Positions 32,478-43,965 of a stretch of DNA of 64,000 nucleotides are shown here, in pieces. Below the pieces are notes generated by a model. That model was not told the origin of the DNA. It was given only the letters and a program-made list of their open reading frames with translations, and did no database searches. Position 1 is the stretch's first letter, and each line of letters opens with the position of its first letter. The stretch is from Dactylorhiza incarnata (taxonomy: Eukaryota; Streptophyta; Magnoliopsida; Asparagales; Orchidaceae): NCBI GenBank assembly GCA_033032865.1, contig JAWHQI010000051.1:11302001-11366000 (forward strand), in the 5' to 3' direction. Both the position numbers and the translations under genes were made by a program.

Positions 32478-35400
32478 TCAAGGGTAAAACCTTTTCAAAT
32501 CATCCCCACTTCGGGCTCGGTCGAGGGGTACCCCTTCCACATCCTGGAGATGATACCCTCCCAACTTGAGCACCCTGCTTACAATATATGGACCTTCCCA
32601 GTTGGGGTTAAGCTTTCCCACCATGGCCCCTCTGCCGGCCGCGTCGACCTTCTTCAGGACTAGATCTCCTTTCTGAAAGTGTTTTATCCAGATATGTCTG
32701 TCAAAATATCGAGCCATCCGCCGCTTGACCTCTTCCTGCCTGATGGTGGCCATGTCTCGGAGTTCTACCACCAGGTCCAAGGACAGCCTCTGCTCTGCAT
32801 TGTTACCTTCCAGCCACTCTTCATCCCCCTCGCTCGCAGCGATCCCCTGGGGGGTCTTTACCTCAAACTCTATGAGGAGAATGGCCTCGGACCCGTGAGA
32901 GAGCTTGAATGGAGTCTCCCCGGTGGCGGTATTCGGAGTAGTCCTCATGGCCCAGAGGATGGAGGGTAGCTGTTCCACCCAATTTCCTCGAATGTTTTCC
33001 ACTTTCTTTTTTAGCAGGTTAACGATTATCTTGTTCGCCGCCTCCACCTGCCCATTGCTCCTCGGGTGGTGGACCGAAGCGAACCTGAGGTCAATGCCGA
33101 GCTGAGTGCAGAAGCCAACAAACTCTTCACTCGCAAACTGCGGCCCATTGTCCGTCACTATAGCTAGAGGGAGTCCATGCCTGCAAATTATTTCTCCCCA
33201 CACAAAATTCCTTACAACCTGAGAGGTTACCTTAGCAAGTGCTTTCACCTCTACCCACTTGGAGAAGTAGTCGATCATGACCAGTAGGAACTTCCTCTGG
33301 CCGTTGGCTTGGGGAAAGGGGCCGACCAGGTCCAGCCCCCATATGGCGAAGGGCTAGGGAGTCGTGATGGTCTGGAGTCTTTGAGCTGGGAGGAGCTGGA
33401 GCGGAGCGTAGAGCTTGCATTTCGGGCACTTTCTTGCGAACTCTGCCGCATCCTTACTGAGAGTGGGCCAGAAGTAGCCTTGTCTCAACACCCTCCCTTC
33501 CAGGGTCCGACTCCCGGAGTGACTGCCGCACTCCCCGGAGTGGATTTCTTCCAGCACTCTCGGGACCTCCTCCTCGGAGACACAACGGGCCAGGAGTCCC
33601 GAGAGGGTCTTTCTATATAGCCCCCCTGCATGCAAGGAGTAATAGGCGGACTTATACCTGAAGCGTCTCTTGTCCACATCCTCTCCAGGGAACTGCCCGG
33701 AGGATAGGAAGGTGATGAACGGATCCATCCACGAGGCTTGTTGGTCCACCTCTATCAATTCTCCTTCCTCGATGGAGGGCCAGAAGAGTTCTGAAGTCGT
33801 CCCTCCCGCTCGGGGACCGAACTTGGCTAGGAGGTCCGCCTGGGTGCTCTCCTCCCTCGGCACGTGCTTGATGGAGAAGGTGCGGAACCGCCCGATGACC
33901 CCCTTAACCTTTTCCAGGTATAGCAGGAGGGTCGGGTCCTTTGCTTCAAATTCTCCCTTGATCTGGCATGCTACCACCATGGAGTCCGTGGAGACCTCCA
34001 CGTCCTGCACACCCAGTTCCCGGGCCAGCCAAAGGCCCACTATCACTGCTTCGTACTCAGCCTGGTTGTTGGTGATTGGGAAATGGATGTTTAAGGCTTG
34101 CTCAATCCGAGTCCCCTGAGGACTTACCAGGACTATTCCCCCTCCATAGGAGTATTTTCCCGATGCTCCGTCCACCAACATCTTCCATGCTTCTGGGGGA
34201 GGTAGCTCGTGCTCCCCCACTTCGGCCGCATAGTCGGCCATAAAGTCTGCCACCGCTTGAGCACTGATGGACGTCCTGGGCACGAACGTGATATTGAATT
34301 CGCTTAACTCCACGGACCACTTTGCCAACCTTCCTGAGTGCTCCACCCCTTCCATGATTTTGCGGAGCGGGTGGTCCGTCACTACTTTAATTGAATGGGC
34401 TTGAAAGTAAGGCCGGAGCCTCCGGGCTGACACCACCAATGCGAAGGCCAACTTTTCCAAAATCAGGTACCGGAGCTCTGCCTTCTTCAACACTCGGCTG
34501 ACGTAGTAGATAGGGAACTGTTTCTTCCCTTCCTCCCGGATTAACACGGAGCTTACTGCTTCGGACCCTACCCCCAGGTACAGGGATAGGTCTTCTCCTG
34601 GCCTCGGTCCCTGGAGCAGAGGGGTTTCGGTGAGCTGTTCTTTCAGAGCCTGGAAGGCCTTCTCGCACTCCGGGGTCCATTCAAACTTCTTGTTTCCCCG
34701 CAGTACTTTGAAAAAAGGTGCACACTTTTCTCCCGCCTTGGAGAGGAACCTGCTGAGCCCAGCCAATTTCCCTGTAAGGCTCTGAACCTCCTTCGGATTT
34801 CTTGGCGACCCCAACTCCATCACCGCTTTAACTTTGTCCGGGTTGGTTTCCACTCCTGTGGGGGTGAGCAAGTGGCCCAGGAACTTCCCTCGGCTCTCCC
34901 CGAAGACACACTTCAAGGGATTGAGTTTCATCTTGTACCGCCGCAGGGTCCCGAATGTCTCTTCGAGGTCTCGGAGGTGAGACCCAAGGTCTCGGCTCTT
35001 CACCATGAGGTCGTCAACATAGACTTCTATATTTCTTCCTTTCTGCTCGCGGAAGACCCTATCCATCATCCTTTGGTACGTAGCCCCTATGTTCTTGAGC
35101 CCGAAGGGCATCATCTTATAGCAATAACATCCATCCCCCGTGATGAAGGAAACATCGTTGATGTCCGGGGGATGCATGCAGATTTGATGGTAACCTGAAA
35201 AAGCATCTAAGAAAGACATTACAGAAAAACCAACGGCTGAGTCAACAAGCGCGTCGATTCTGGGCAGGGGGTAGCAATCTTTCGGGCATGATTTATTAAG
35301 AAGCGAAAAGTCGATACACATACGCCACTTACCTCCTCCCTTTTTTACCATAACGACGTTGGAGACCCAGCCTGGATACTGGATCTCCGATACAAATCCG

Positions 35401-36572
35401 GCCTGCAGGAGTTTGCCCACCTCCTCGCGGATGGGCCCTTCTAGCTTGTCTGCGACGGCCCTCCTCTTCTGGCGGATGGGGCGGGCGCCGGGGTCGAGGT
35501 TGAGGCGATGGCAAGCCACATCCGCGTCGATCCCGGGCATTTCCGCGGCGCTCCAAGCGAAGACGTCCACGTTCTTCTGTACGCAAGCCAGATTCTCCGC
35601 TTGATCTTCTCGGCTGAGTTCTCCGCTGACCCGGACTTTTTCCACCACCCCCAGCCGGGTGGTGACCTCGAGCTCTATGACCTCATCCACAGCCTCCAAC
35701 CGGGACTGCTCTCCCCAAGCCTTCTCCTCTTCGGCACACGTGGGAGCCTGGGATTCCTCCTCGACTTCCTTTTCTACCACCATCAGCTCTTCTGCCCTCC
35801 CCTCCTGGGCCTTCTCTTCTTCTTCCTCTCTTTCCGCCCGGGGTTCCTCAGCTACCCCTTCCTGGGCATGGACTTCATCTCCTTCCAACTTCTCCTCAGC
35901 TACCTCCTTACCTCCGGCTTCGGCCGCCTCCTCCATCATCCTATCCCACTTCTCAGCTTCTCCCATCCAGGAGATGGTGTTGACAGCCGTTACGTAGCAC
36001 TGTCTTGCCACCTTGGGATCCCCTCTGATCCGCACCTGAACCCCCCCATCGTTGAACTTGAGGCATTGATGAAAGGTGGAAGGGACACAGCGGAACGCAC
36101 TAATAAGTGGCCGTCCGAAGATAGCGCTGTAACTGCTTGGGGCATCCACAATGACAAAATGACAGTTCCGGGACTGCCCACCCAGGGTCACATGAAGCCC
36201 CACTCCCCCTTCTACTTCCTTCCTCTCCCCCGAGAATCCAAACAAAGGGCCATCTGAGGCCAACACCCTCCTAGGCTCCACCTCCATCTTGTCAAACGCC
36301 TTCTTGAAGATGACGTTGACCGAACTTCCGTTGTCCACTAGGATCCGGGAGACGGTGAAGTTCTCGATCGCCGTCTGGATGACCAGCGCGTCGAAGAATG
36401 GCTCCTCGTAGCCCGGCATGTCTTTTTGGGTGAAAACGATTTTTTCGGTCGGGGGTGGAGCGGTGGATGTCGAAGCCACGCTCCGGCGGTAGATGGTATG
36501 GAGGCTAGCCTTGCGAGTCGCCTCCACCCCTACCCCCCCATGGATCACCCCGATCCCTCCTCTACTTCCCAT
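32478..36572 (-). pseudogene. Element D pol: protease, RT, double RNase H, integrase
   Basis: Minus strand, one frame. The protease has DNGSS (near 36340). RT has YVDD (near 35015). The first RNase H follows RT. A second, archaeal-type RNase H begins near 34180 (LVDGASG, then NNQAEYEA, then STDSMVV) and marks the Tat lineage. The integrase zinc-binding H-H-C-C is near 33560-33420. A TAG at 33354-33356, in a place where Trp (TGG) is common, breaks the frame before the integrase core. The core continues in the same frame to 32478 with GLDLVGP, TDNGPQF and QVEAANK as D-D-E (spacing D-x35-E for the last two). Apart from that stop the catalytic residues are present. Confidence 0.92.
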
Positions 36573-36590
36573 ATCGGTTCTATCTTCACA

Positions 36591-38129
36591 TCATTCCTCC
36601 TCCTCCTCTCGAGGTTCAACCTCCACGATCCTTACTGGCTGCTGCTGTGGTGGCGCGGGCGCTCTGCCCCTCTTTACTTCCAGGAATTCCGGACAGGTGT
36701 CCGTCGAGTGACCTTCCACATCATGGAAGATGCAATATGGCACCGCCACTTCCCTCGCCTCGGCCTCTGCCACCCTGTTCCTTCTCCTCCTAGCGGCTGC
36801 CGCTTCTGCCTCTCCTCCCCTTCCTCTTACTCTTCCTCTTCCCCTTCCAATCGCCATGGCCTGTTGGGGAGGGGGAGGCATTTGCATCGGACCTTGCCTC
36901 CACCCTAACTGGGGGGGCCTCCATTGACCTCCGACATGGTTACCCCTTCCTGGGCCGTAACCCCTTCCCTGCCCTTGCATTCCTCCACCTTGCGGCCTCC
37001 ATTCTCCCTCCGGGGCTCGGGGCTCTTCCCTTCTCCTGACCTCCTGCTGCCTCACCTCCGGCTCACTGAGCTTTGCTAGCCTCTTGGTGAGCTCTGGATT
37101 GGCCTCCTCACTCGCGACTTCCTCTGACACCCTCTCCATCAGCTCTTCAAAGGAGACTGGGGCTTTTCTCTTCAACGCCATCTTGAAGAAACTCTCTTTC
37201 AACCCGACCGTGAAGGCGAGTTGGAGTGCAAACCCAGGCATCTCCTGAGTGAGCTGCACTTCCTCCTGGAATCGATCGGCATACTGAGCCAGCGACTCCC
37301 TGGGTCCCTGCTTTACTGCGAAGAGGGAATCAGCGTCCTTCTTCCTCTTTTTTGAGGTCGAGAACCTCAGCAGAAAACTTCGGCGCAAATCTTCGAACGA
37401 GTAGATGGACCCTGCTGGGAGATGATGGAACCAGTCCCTGGCCTTCTCCTTGAGGGTAACGGCAAAGAGCCGACACTTAAGGGCATCTAACATTGGCCTG
37501 ATGGAGACCGAGTCTTCGAAACTCTGCAGGTGCTGGACAGGGTCATCTCTACCGTTGTAGTACACCCGGTCCCATTCTCCAAATCCCCCCGGGACGGGTG
37601 CGGAAAGCACCAACTCGCAAAAGGGGCTTCCCCCTCCTGTCACTCTTCCCGGCTCCACTCGTCCCCCAAGCTCGCTCGCCAAACTTGAGCTCGCCGGGAC
37701 TGTGCTCGCGAGGGCGGTGCTCGCCTGAACCACCCCGACAGTCGCCGCTTCCTCTTGGCGTGCACTCGCCAGTGACGCGCTCGCTGGGATGGAGCTCGCC
37801 AGCGCTGAGCTCGCCGGTACGGAGCTCGCCGGACTGGCGAACAACACCCACCCTTCCTAGCTCTGACCTAAGCCGATGGCAACTTCCTTTCCAGCCCTTC
37901 CTCCTGGTGCGCTCTCGCCGACTGCTGTTGGGGGAGTGGTCGCCTGAGGTGTCGGGATCGCAAACTCACTTCGCAGAGCTGTGACCATGAACCCCAAGGT
38001 GTCGAGCACCTCCTTTCTGAAATCCGCGAGCATCCTAGCCATCGCCTCCTGAGGAGTCTCGCCGAACTCCTCGCCCTGCTCCTCATCTCCCGCCATAACC
38101 CTTCTCTGGAACTTTCTTGAACCAGCCAC
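36591..38129 (-). pseudogene. Element D gag, broken by stops
   Basis: Same frame as pol. The N-terminal 90 codons (38129-37860) end at a TAG (37857-37859). The frame then runs 37856-36594 with an Ala/Ser-rich stretch and a retrotransposon gag domain (VYYNGRDDPVQHLQSFED, then WFHHLPAGSI, then LAQYADRF). A Gly/Arg-rich segment follows, then a zinc-knuckle-like C-x-C-type end (YCIFHDVEGHSTDTC). It ends at TGA 36591-36593, still in frame with pol. That TGA could be the natural gag-pol boundary or a mutated CGA. Gag forms the particle shell. Confidence 0.87.
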
Positions 38130-38152
38130 GCTCCACGCTCACCGCACCAAAA
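38130..38152 (-). other. Element D presumed primer-binding region
   Basis: On the minus strand the sequence just after the 5' LTR is TTTTGGTGCGGTGAGCGTGG. It starts with a PBS-like TGGTGC, but I cannot match it to a tRNA with confidence. Confidence 0.4.
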
Positions 38153-39138
38153 TGTTGAAACTGATTTCTCGGCCTCCCATAGAGCTCGGGGCCCTCACCG
38201 AGATGAGGGGCGGCTAGTCCTTACTAATCCCTCGAGGAGGGTAGGCGGAAGATTAGGAAAATGACCTAGACCCTGGTCACAGCGAGGAGGTCCCTCCACT
38301 AACCCGGAAGATTGTTGAGCGCTTCCCCTCCCAAGCCAAAGCTGAGACTTGGGCACCTTGGAGAGCTCTGGAAATGCTAACCAAAGAGAGCCTAAGGAGA
38401 GGGAAGCTGAAGTGAGATCTCCTCCAAAGGTGCCCTTGAGGTCCTATTTATAGATTTTCTGATCTGGCCTGTAAATAGCAGGATTCCGCCTCTTGATTTT
38501 ACTATCCGCACCCCAAATGGGTCTGCTACCAGCCAAACTCCGCTGTTTGGACGGGCTAATGGCAGGCCAATGGATGATTTCGTCGATCAGAGATGATCAG
38601 CAGATTCATCGAGCGTGGCAGCTTGGAGAGTTCGTCGAACGCAGGGTTTTGGCGAATTCGTCAAACGCGGCCTACACTTCGTCGGGCGTCGGGCTGAGCT
38701 CGTCGACCCCGACTGAGATTCGTCAATCACGGAGACTTTGGAAGAAATCTGGCTTGCTTGTCTTCTCGCCATCCTTCGGCGAGTTTCTATCTCGCTCGCT
38801 TCCTTGCGAGCATTCGGCGAGCACTTGGCTCGCTCGCTTTCTTGCTGGTCGACCTTAGGTCTCTGGCACGCGGAAACTTGACTCGCGACTCTTCCCGCGG
38901 GCGACCTTTGATGGATCTGGCTCGCCCCTCCCTTTGGGTGAATCACCCGTGAAGACCTCGCCCGCACTCCTGCCCCACTTGCACTCCTGACTCGCTCGCT
39001 CTCTTGCGAGCAGCTGGCCAAGTGCTCGTCCCAGCGGATCCGCTAAGACGGGATCATCGAGCGCTGTTTGGACTTCATCGAGCGCTGGCTCACATTACTT
39101 CTTTCGATCGTACACTAGGCGAATATCGGGGTTGTACA
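38153..39138 (-). repeat. Element D 5' LTR
   Basis: 986 bp. It matches 19397-20361 except for one 22-bp duplication near 39060, a 1-bp gap and about 33 substitutions by eye. TATA box (minus strand) at 38445-38452. Confidence 0.92.
38445..38452 (-). promoter_or_regulatory. TATA box of element D 5' LTR
   Basis: TATAAATA on the minus strand, downstream of the CGTCG and CTCGC repeats. It would drive gag-pol. The copy in the 3' LTR is at 19689-19696. Confidence 0.72.
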
Positions 39139-39143
39139 AGGAG

Positions 39144-40256
39144 TACTCATGATGACTGCCCCCAAAATTGAAGCCAGAATTCGAAGAGGCTAACTAGCGC
39201 CGGCTGTATCACCTAGCGCCGGGCGCTAGCGATGAAGAGCGCAATTCTGGGAGCTGTTATAGAAGGCGCTAACGCCTGGCGGTAGCGGATAACGTCGGCG
39301 GTAGCGCTGCACACAGAAGGAATAAAAACAATGTTGCCGCGGATTGAAGATCCTGCCACGCAAAAAGTTTCTTAATCAGGGATAGCACCGGAGGTATCTA
39401 CTAGCGCTGGAGGTAGCATGGCGCACAGAAGGCATAGAGCAAATTGTTGCCGCAGATGGGAGATTCTGCTGCGCAGAACGTTTCCTAATCCGGGCTAGCG
39501 CCGGCGGTAGCGCTAGCGCCGGCGGTAGCGCTAGCGCCGACGGTAGTGCTTGGGCTATAAAAGGACCCCCTCTCCTCTTGTTTTCGCATACACACCTATT
39601 GCATACACCTCAGAGAGAGAGCACTAGAATTCCAGAGGCTTGTCTTAGCCGAAATTTGAGGTCCCAGCGAAGCTCTGCCAATTTCTGAAGGAGAATTCCA
39701 TCACGCCGAATCCAGACGAAGTCCGCTTCAACAAACGCTGATTCTACAGCAGATCTTCATCTCCGACTTCAGAAGTTCATCTTAAGGGAGGTTTTGTTAT
39801 TTTATTTCTCTTTCTTCATTGTAAACGGTAGTGAAATCGCCTCGTGTTGGCGACTAGGTCTGGGGTAGACTTAGGGCTGAAATTCGCCTCATGTTGGCGA
39901 CTAGATCTAGGCTAGTTCTAGGGGGTGCTCGAGGCCACATCCGGGGAAGGATTGGCTAGAGCGGCTTGAGGCTGAATCCAAGGAGGATAAGGCTAGGGCC
40001 ACCGGTTCGTGGGGAAGCGAGTCCGGATAGAAAACAAAAGGAGTTTTTTTATTATTCGGCCCCGATCTCTAGCGTCATTGAGATCAAGTTTTGTAAAACT
40101 TGTTTAACATTAATAAAGCTTGTCTCTATTTATTGTTTTACTTGATCTCTCATTATATTAATCTTGCAATATTTCAAAGTTCTCTAAATATAATTCTAAG
40201 TTTTTGAAAACCCTTATTCACCCCCCCCCCCTCTAAGGGCGCCGACCGATCCAACA
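39144..40256 (+). repeat. Element C 5' LTR, right part
   Basis: Remainder of the LTR after D. U3 (39190-39550) holds many GC-rich repeats of the type CTAGCGCCGGCGGTAGCG. Three tandem 18-bp units lie near 39495-39550, against two in the 3' LTR. TATA box at 39556-39563. An 11-base poly-C run (40221-40231) is close to the LTR end. Confidence 0.92.
39556..39563 (+). promoter_or_regulatory. TATA box of element C
   Basis: TATAAAAG directly after the GC-rich repeat block. The copy in the 3' LTR is at 46500-46507. Confidence 0.75.
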
Positions 40257-40258
40257 AG

Positions 40259-40270
40259 TGGTATCAGAGC
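40259..40270 (+). other. Element C primer-binding site (initiator Met tRNA)
   Basis: TGGTATCAGAGC lies two bases after the LTR end. It fits the initiator-Met tRNA. Confidence 0.9.
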
Positions 40271-40305
40271 TAGGTTATTCCAAATCGGCTTAACAACCGG
40301 GAATA

Positions 40306-41806
40306 ATGGCGTCTCATGATCTCACTTCTACTAGTGGGGCAATTTTCTATGAAGAAGAAATATCTCTTAAACCTCCTTTATTCGAAGGAACAAATTATAA
40401 AGGGTGGAAAATTTTAATTGAAAAATTTATTAAAACTTTAGACATCGAAGTTTGGAATTTAGCCATTATAAGACCTGCGGATGAATCGAATAAAAAGGAA
40501 CGTCAGCTAAATGCCAAAGCCAAACACTATTTATTTTGTGCACTATCAAATGAAATTTTCAAATTAATATATTGTTTTTCTAGTGTATACAAAGTTTGGC
40601 AATTTCTTGAAGAAATGTATGATTTTCCTCTCGCAGGTATGGAACAAACACAGGAAGAGAAAACTGTCCAAGCATCCACTATCATTCAAGAAGATCTCTC
40701 TCGGAGCAAAGCCATGGAGAATATTGAAATAGAAAAGGAGAACAATACACCAAGAGAAAGAGAAGATATAGAACCATCTATAATGGAGGAAGAACTAAAA
40801 GATGACGAAGGAATTTCATGTTCACAATCTGCCTCCTCCAATAGCGTTGTAAGGAAGACTAAATCTTCTTCTTGTGTGATAACTTCCATTTCTAGTTTCA
40901 ATATACTAAAAACTGCTAAACGTAAGATCAAGAAATTGAAAATTACTAATAAAAATTTACGTTTAGAAAATAAGAGATTAAAAGCTAATGTTAATTTAGA
41001 ATCAAATTGTGATGTGGTTTCACCATCTTGTCCTTTACTTGAAAACAAAAAACCTTATTTTGATTGTGATAATTTTAAGGAAAAACTTAAGGAACTTGAA
41101 AAAGAAATTATTTCTACAAAAGAACAAAATGAAAAAATTAAGTTTAGAAAATTCATCTTTGATAAATGATTGTGCTAAGTGTAAAAAATATAAAATTGAA
41201 ATTAAAGAGATGGATGAAACATTTGATGAATATAGAAACAATTATCAAGATCATATTGAGTCTATTGTATCCACTCTTAAAAATTGCACAATAGCCTATA
41301 ATAAAGCAAGACATAATCTTAAAGTTAAGAATGATGAATTAAAATCAAAAATCAACTTGCTTATGAAAATTGTAAATACAAATTCACAATGTCAAACTAT
41401 ATCTAAAAACAAGTTGAAAATGAATATGAACATCTTAACTAAGTTTAATAATGGGAGTAAGGAACATAAAGGATATGCAAATCAAAATCAAAATCACCAT
41501 TATTTACAAAATCGTGTTTCTCCCAACTTAAAAATAAAACTACACAAATTTCCTATAAACAACACTTTTAATAATCATTACAATCATAATCATCAATAAA
41601 AAGATAATCTTAATGGAAATTTGATGAATAAGAACAACATTAAACCAAGGTTTGAATGGAAGCCTAAAACTAAAAATGAAACATTCGCTTCACATGAAAG
41701 GACTCATTCATCTTTGTCTTCACAAAAATCATCACGATGCATTTGGGTACCCAAAGGAACCATCAAACATGGTCAACTTTGGATACCTAAATCTCTTATC
41801 TACTAG
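40306..41806 (+). pseudogene. Element C gag, frameshifted, with pol missing
   Basis: Starts at ATG 40306. The N-terminal part (PPLFEGTNYKGWKILIEKFI) is Sirevirus-like gag. Acidic Ser-rich sequence and a long Lys/Glu/Asn coiled-coil region follow. The frame shifts near 41140 and continues in the frame of 41150-41596, which has an in-frame TAA at 41597-41599. It then runs to 41806 with SRCIWVPKG, a stretch usually found just before the Copia protease. No CCHC knuckle, protease, integrase, RT or RNase H is present. The element therefore appears to have lost pol at this point. Confidence 0.8.
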
Positions 41807-42296
41807 TATCATCCAAATGCATGAAGTAGAATATTTTCAAAATGAAATATACAAATTTCTACTTCCTGATATGTCTTAATGCCCTTTTCTTTTTCTCTCT
41901 GTTTTCTTATTTCTTTGAAATTATCATGTTATGGTCATCTTGTATAGGAAACATGATCAAAAATTTTAATGAACCTATAACATTAATCAAAACTCAAAAT
42001 CTTATTAAGATGACCTACTTATTATTCATATACTCATTGTACATATATCAACAATTAAATTCAAAATCTTCCATGTGGTGGTAAAATATTTAATCATAAG
42101 ATTTCAAAAAGGGTATACCACATAAATTTTTTTTTAAATAGCACCACTTCATAAAATTATAAATGAAACATTCCAGTCAAACATCCAAAAGATAACAAAA
42201 TAAACATAATTCAAAGAACAACAACATCCAAGACATATGTTCAAATTCCTAAATTATTACATAAAAATTATTCCTCTCACAACTACTCCTCCTCAT
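41807..42296 (+). other. Element C non-coding AT-rich segment
   Basis: No supported ORF. It lies between the truncated gag and the 3' end of the antisense ORF, where pol would be expected. It probably contains the antisense gene's 3' UTR. Confidence 0.5.
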
Positions 42297-43235
42297 CTAT
42301 GTCATCTTTTTGATCCCTGAGACATCCTTCCTTATCACAAAAACATCCTCTTCCACCCGTGTCATCCGCTCACCCATCTCCTCTCGAAAGGACCCATATG
42401 GAGCATCGCGAGACCCTCGAGAAGACGCTCCTCGCCGGAGTGGTGGTTGAGTTGATGATGATGGCTCATCCGAGACGAAGGATGTTCGCAAATGCGAGGT
42501 ACTATAAATAGGAGGATAGCAATCTACTAAAAAGAAACCTAAGTCAATAGTAGGATACAAAACCTGAACAACTCGCTGAATGATGCCACCCAGGGGCAGG
42601 TTGTTGAATCTCTGACGGGTTGGTTGCAGCAACTTGTAGGAATAACGGATCAAGGAGAGTAACAAATCCTCCACATCAAACCTCTCCTTCTCTAAAATAA
42701 AATAGGTAACATAACTCAGTTGCGCTGTGACCTTGGCAGTATCACCCAACTTCAGTAAGATTGTATGGCGCAACACATTTTGCACGACCAAGGCATCCAC
42801 GGTGAGAGTCGAAATGGAAGAGATCAGACTCCTGCACTCCTTATTATGCAGCGCCATGTTCACTTGAGTCCAATCTCTGTCTGCCCTGAACCTCTCAACA
42901 ATTTCCAATCTATGTGAATGCTGAGTCATTCCGAACACGATCCTCAACTGTTCATGGGTAATAGTAACCATCTGCCCCTGCACTTGTGACTGGACTCCTC
43001 CATCCAGCTCTGTCGTTGATGGATCTTCCAAGTGCATGTAAAAATCGCGCACCAACTCGGAAGAAAATCCGTTAGGAATGAACAAGCTCAACACCTCTGC
43101 GGCAGCAAATAGCTCCATAATGTGGTGATGTCGCGGCAAGTCAAACTCCACGACGTATGGCACTCCCACTACAGCTGCCTCTACGGCCAACTCAGTATTC
43201 TTCTTTCCCTTATAACCCGGTGCCATTTGCAACAT
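42297..43235 (-). CDS. Antisense accessory ORF of element C, 312 aa
   Basis: An uninterrupted frame on the strand opposite gag. ATGs occur at 43235 and 43226. The core reads SELVRDFYMHLEDP, then a short gap, VTITHEQLRIVFGM, a long helical part and LPLGGIIQRVVQVLYPTIDLG. This pattern of 'LV.EFY', a strand-and-helix segment and a 'LP.G..I.R' box is what I recall from plant 'putative plant transposon protein' (Transposase_32-like) ORFs. The C-terminus is Ser/Arg-rich and ends in a short coiled coil. In a neighbouring frame the end would be an acidic KDDIDEEE tail, so a one-base indel near the stop is possible. There is no catalytic signature. It is much better preserved than the gag in the same element. 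Function unknown. Confidence 0.7.
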   Translation of the reverse strand: MLQMAPGYKGKKNTELAVEAAVVGVPYVVEFDLPRHHHIMELFAAAEVLSLFIPNGFSSELVRDFYMHLEDPSTTELDGGVQSQVQGQMVTITHEQLRIVFGMTQHSHRLEIVERFRADRDWTQVNMALHNKECRSLISSISTLTVDALVVQNVLRHTILLKLGDTAKVTAQLSYVTYFILEKERFDVEDLLLSLIRYSYKLLQPTRQRFNNLPLGGIIQRVVQVLYPTIDLGFFLVDCYPPIYSTSHLRTSFVSDEPSSSTQPPLRRGASSRGSRDAPYGSFREEMGERMTRVEEDVFVIRKDVSGIKKMT

Positions 43236-43560
43236 TACAAAAAAATTTATTAAAATAAGAAAACAAAATCCTCATAAAAAAAAACAACAAAATTTTTTTT
43301 TATCTCCTCAAAATTAAAATACGCTCATATCCTAACTTAAAACCAAGAAATCCACATATTCAAAACCAAAAACCTCATCAAAACCACAATCCTTAGAGAA
43401 AACCTAACGGTGTAGATCTAGTTCCTAAATCTACCTAAAAATTCAAATATCTCCATCTCTAACATCACAATCAAGCTTTAAAACAAAAATCATAAGAAAG
43501 GATGAAGAATTACCTCAGATCTGCGCGTAGAACGAGTCGTCTTCTAGGGTTTTTCGGGAG
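43226..43560 (-). other. Possible 5' UTR intron of the C antisense ORF
   Basis: On the minus strand, AAACCCTAG (a telo-box-like 5' UTR motif) and then GAG/GTAATT, a good donor near 43514, are followed by about 280 bp of T-rich sequence running to the ATG. The expected acceptor just before ATGGCACC reads TTGCAA rather than TTGCAG, so the acceptor may be mutated or lie elsewhere. This is inference from sequence only. Confidence 0.4.
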
Positions 43561-43619
43561 GAAATGGAAGATAATGACGGATCTGAAAAAAAGAACTCGG
43601 TTTTATCAAAAGCCTCGAT

Positions 43620-43965
43620 AGCGCCAGCGCTAGCGCTAGCGTAGGCGGTATCGGACCCTTTTGAGTTTTTAATATAACAAAATTCAATTAAATACCTAAA
43701 TTTATTATCTACTATATGTACTAGTTGGTGATGCAAGATTTCATTTATTTTAACGTGTGTTAGGTGTCCTAGATCTTTCAAATTAACACAAATTAAAAAT
43801 GCAATTTTTTGGTGTTTAACCATCAAAAACATCTCCTTAAATTCTGCAATTTCAGCAAGAAACTCCTAATGGGACACCTAATCAAGACCACAAATCAAAA
43901 TTTCCAAAATCCTAAAAAATCATTCACTGTCTCCCGCGCTAGCGCTACCGCAGGCGCTAGAGTCC
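43620..43965 (-). promoter_or_regulatory. Putative antisense promoter with LTR-type GC-rich motifs
   Basis: Two GC-rich sites stand out in very AT-rich surroundings. 43943-43960, read on the minus strand, matches the LTR U3 motif CTAGCGCCGGCGGTAGCG at 17 of 18 positions. 43636-43653 matches the same motif on the plus strand less closely, inside a run of GCTAGCGC repeats. They lie about 390-730 bp upstream of the antisense ATG. A TATA-like GATAAAAC follows on the minus strand near 43595. Confidence 0.55.

Larger units (their letters stand above)
19397..39138 (-). mobile_element. Element D: Tat-type Ty3/Gypsy retrotransposon with two antisense genes
   Basis: Perfect target duplication aggag (19392-19396 and 39139-39143) in the 5' LTR of C. 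Without the nested element E it is about 14.5 kb, large as is usual for Tat. On the minus strand it reads: 5' LTR (38153-39138), gag, pol (protease, RT, RNase H, second archaeal-type RNase H, integrase), a 96-bp tandem array, then two plus-strand spliced genes, and the 3' LTR (19397-20361). The double RNase H is the diagnostic Tat trait. LTR divergence is about 3-4% by eye. The 21-bp length difference is one 22-bp duplication in the 5' LTR minus a 1-bp gap. Stops in gag, pol and both accessory genes make it inactive. Confidence 0.92.

Noticed and set aside
35329..36257. Plus-strand ORFs opposite D gag-pol (for example 35508-36257)
   Set aside because: High-GC shadow frames of pol with Leu/Ser-rich low complexity.
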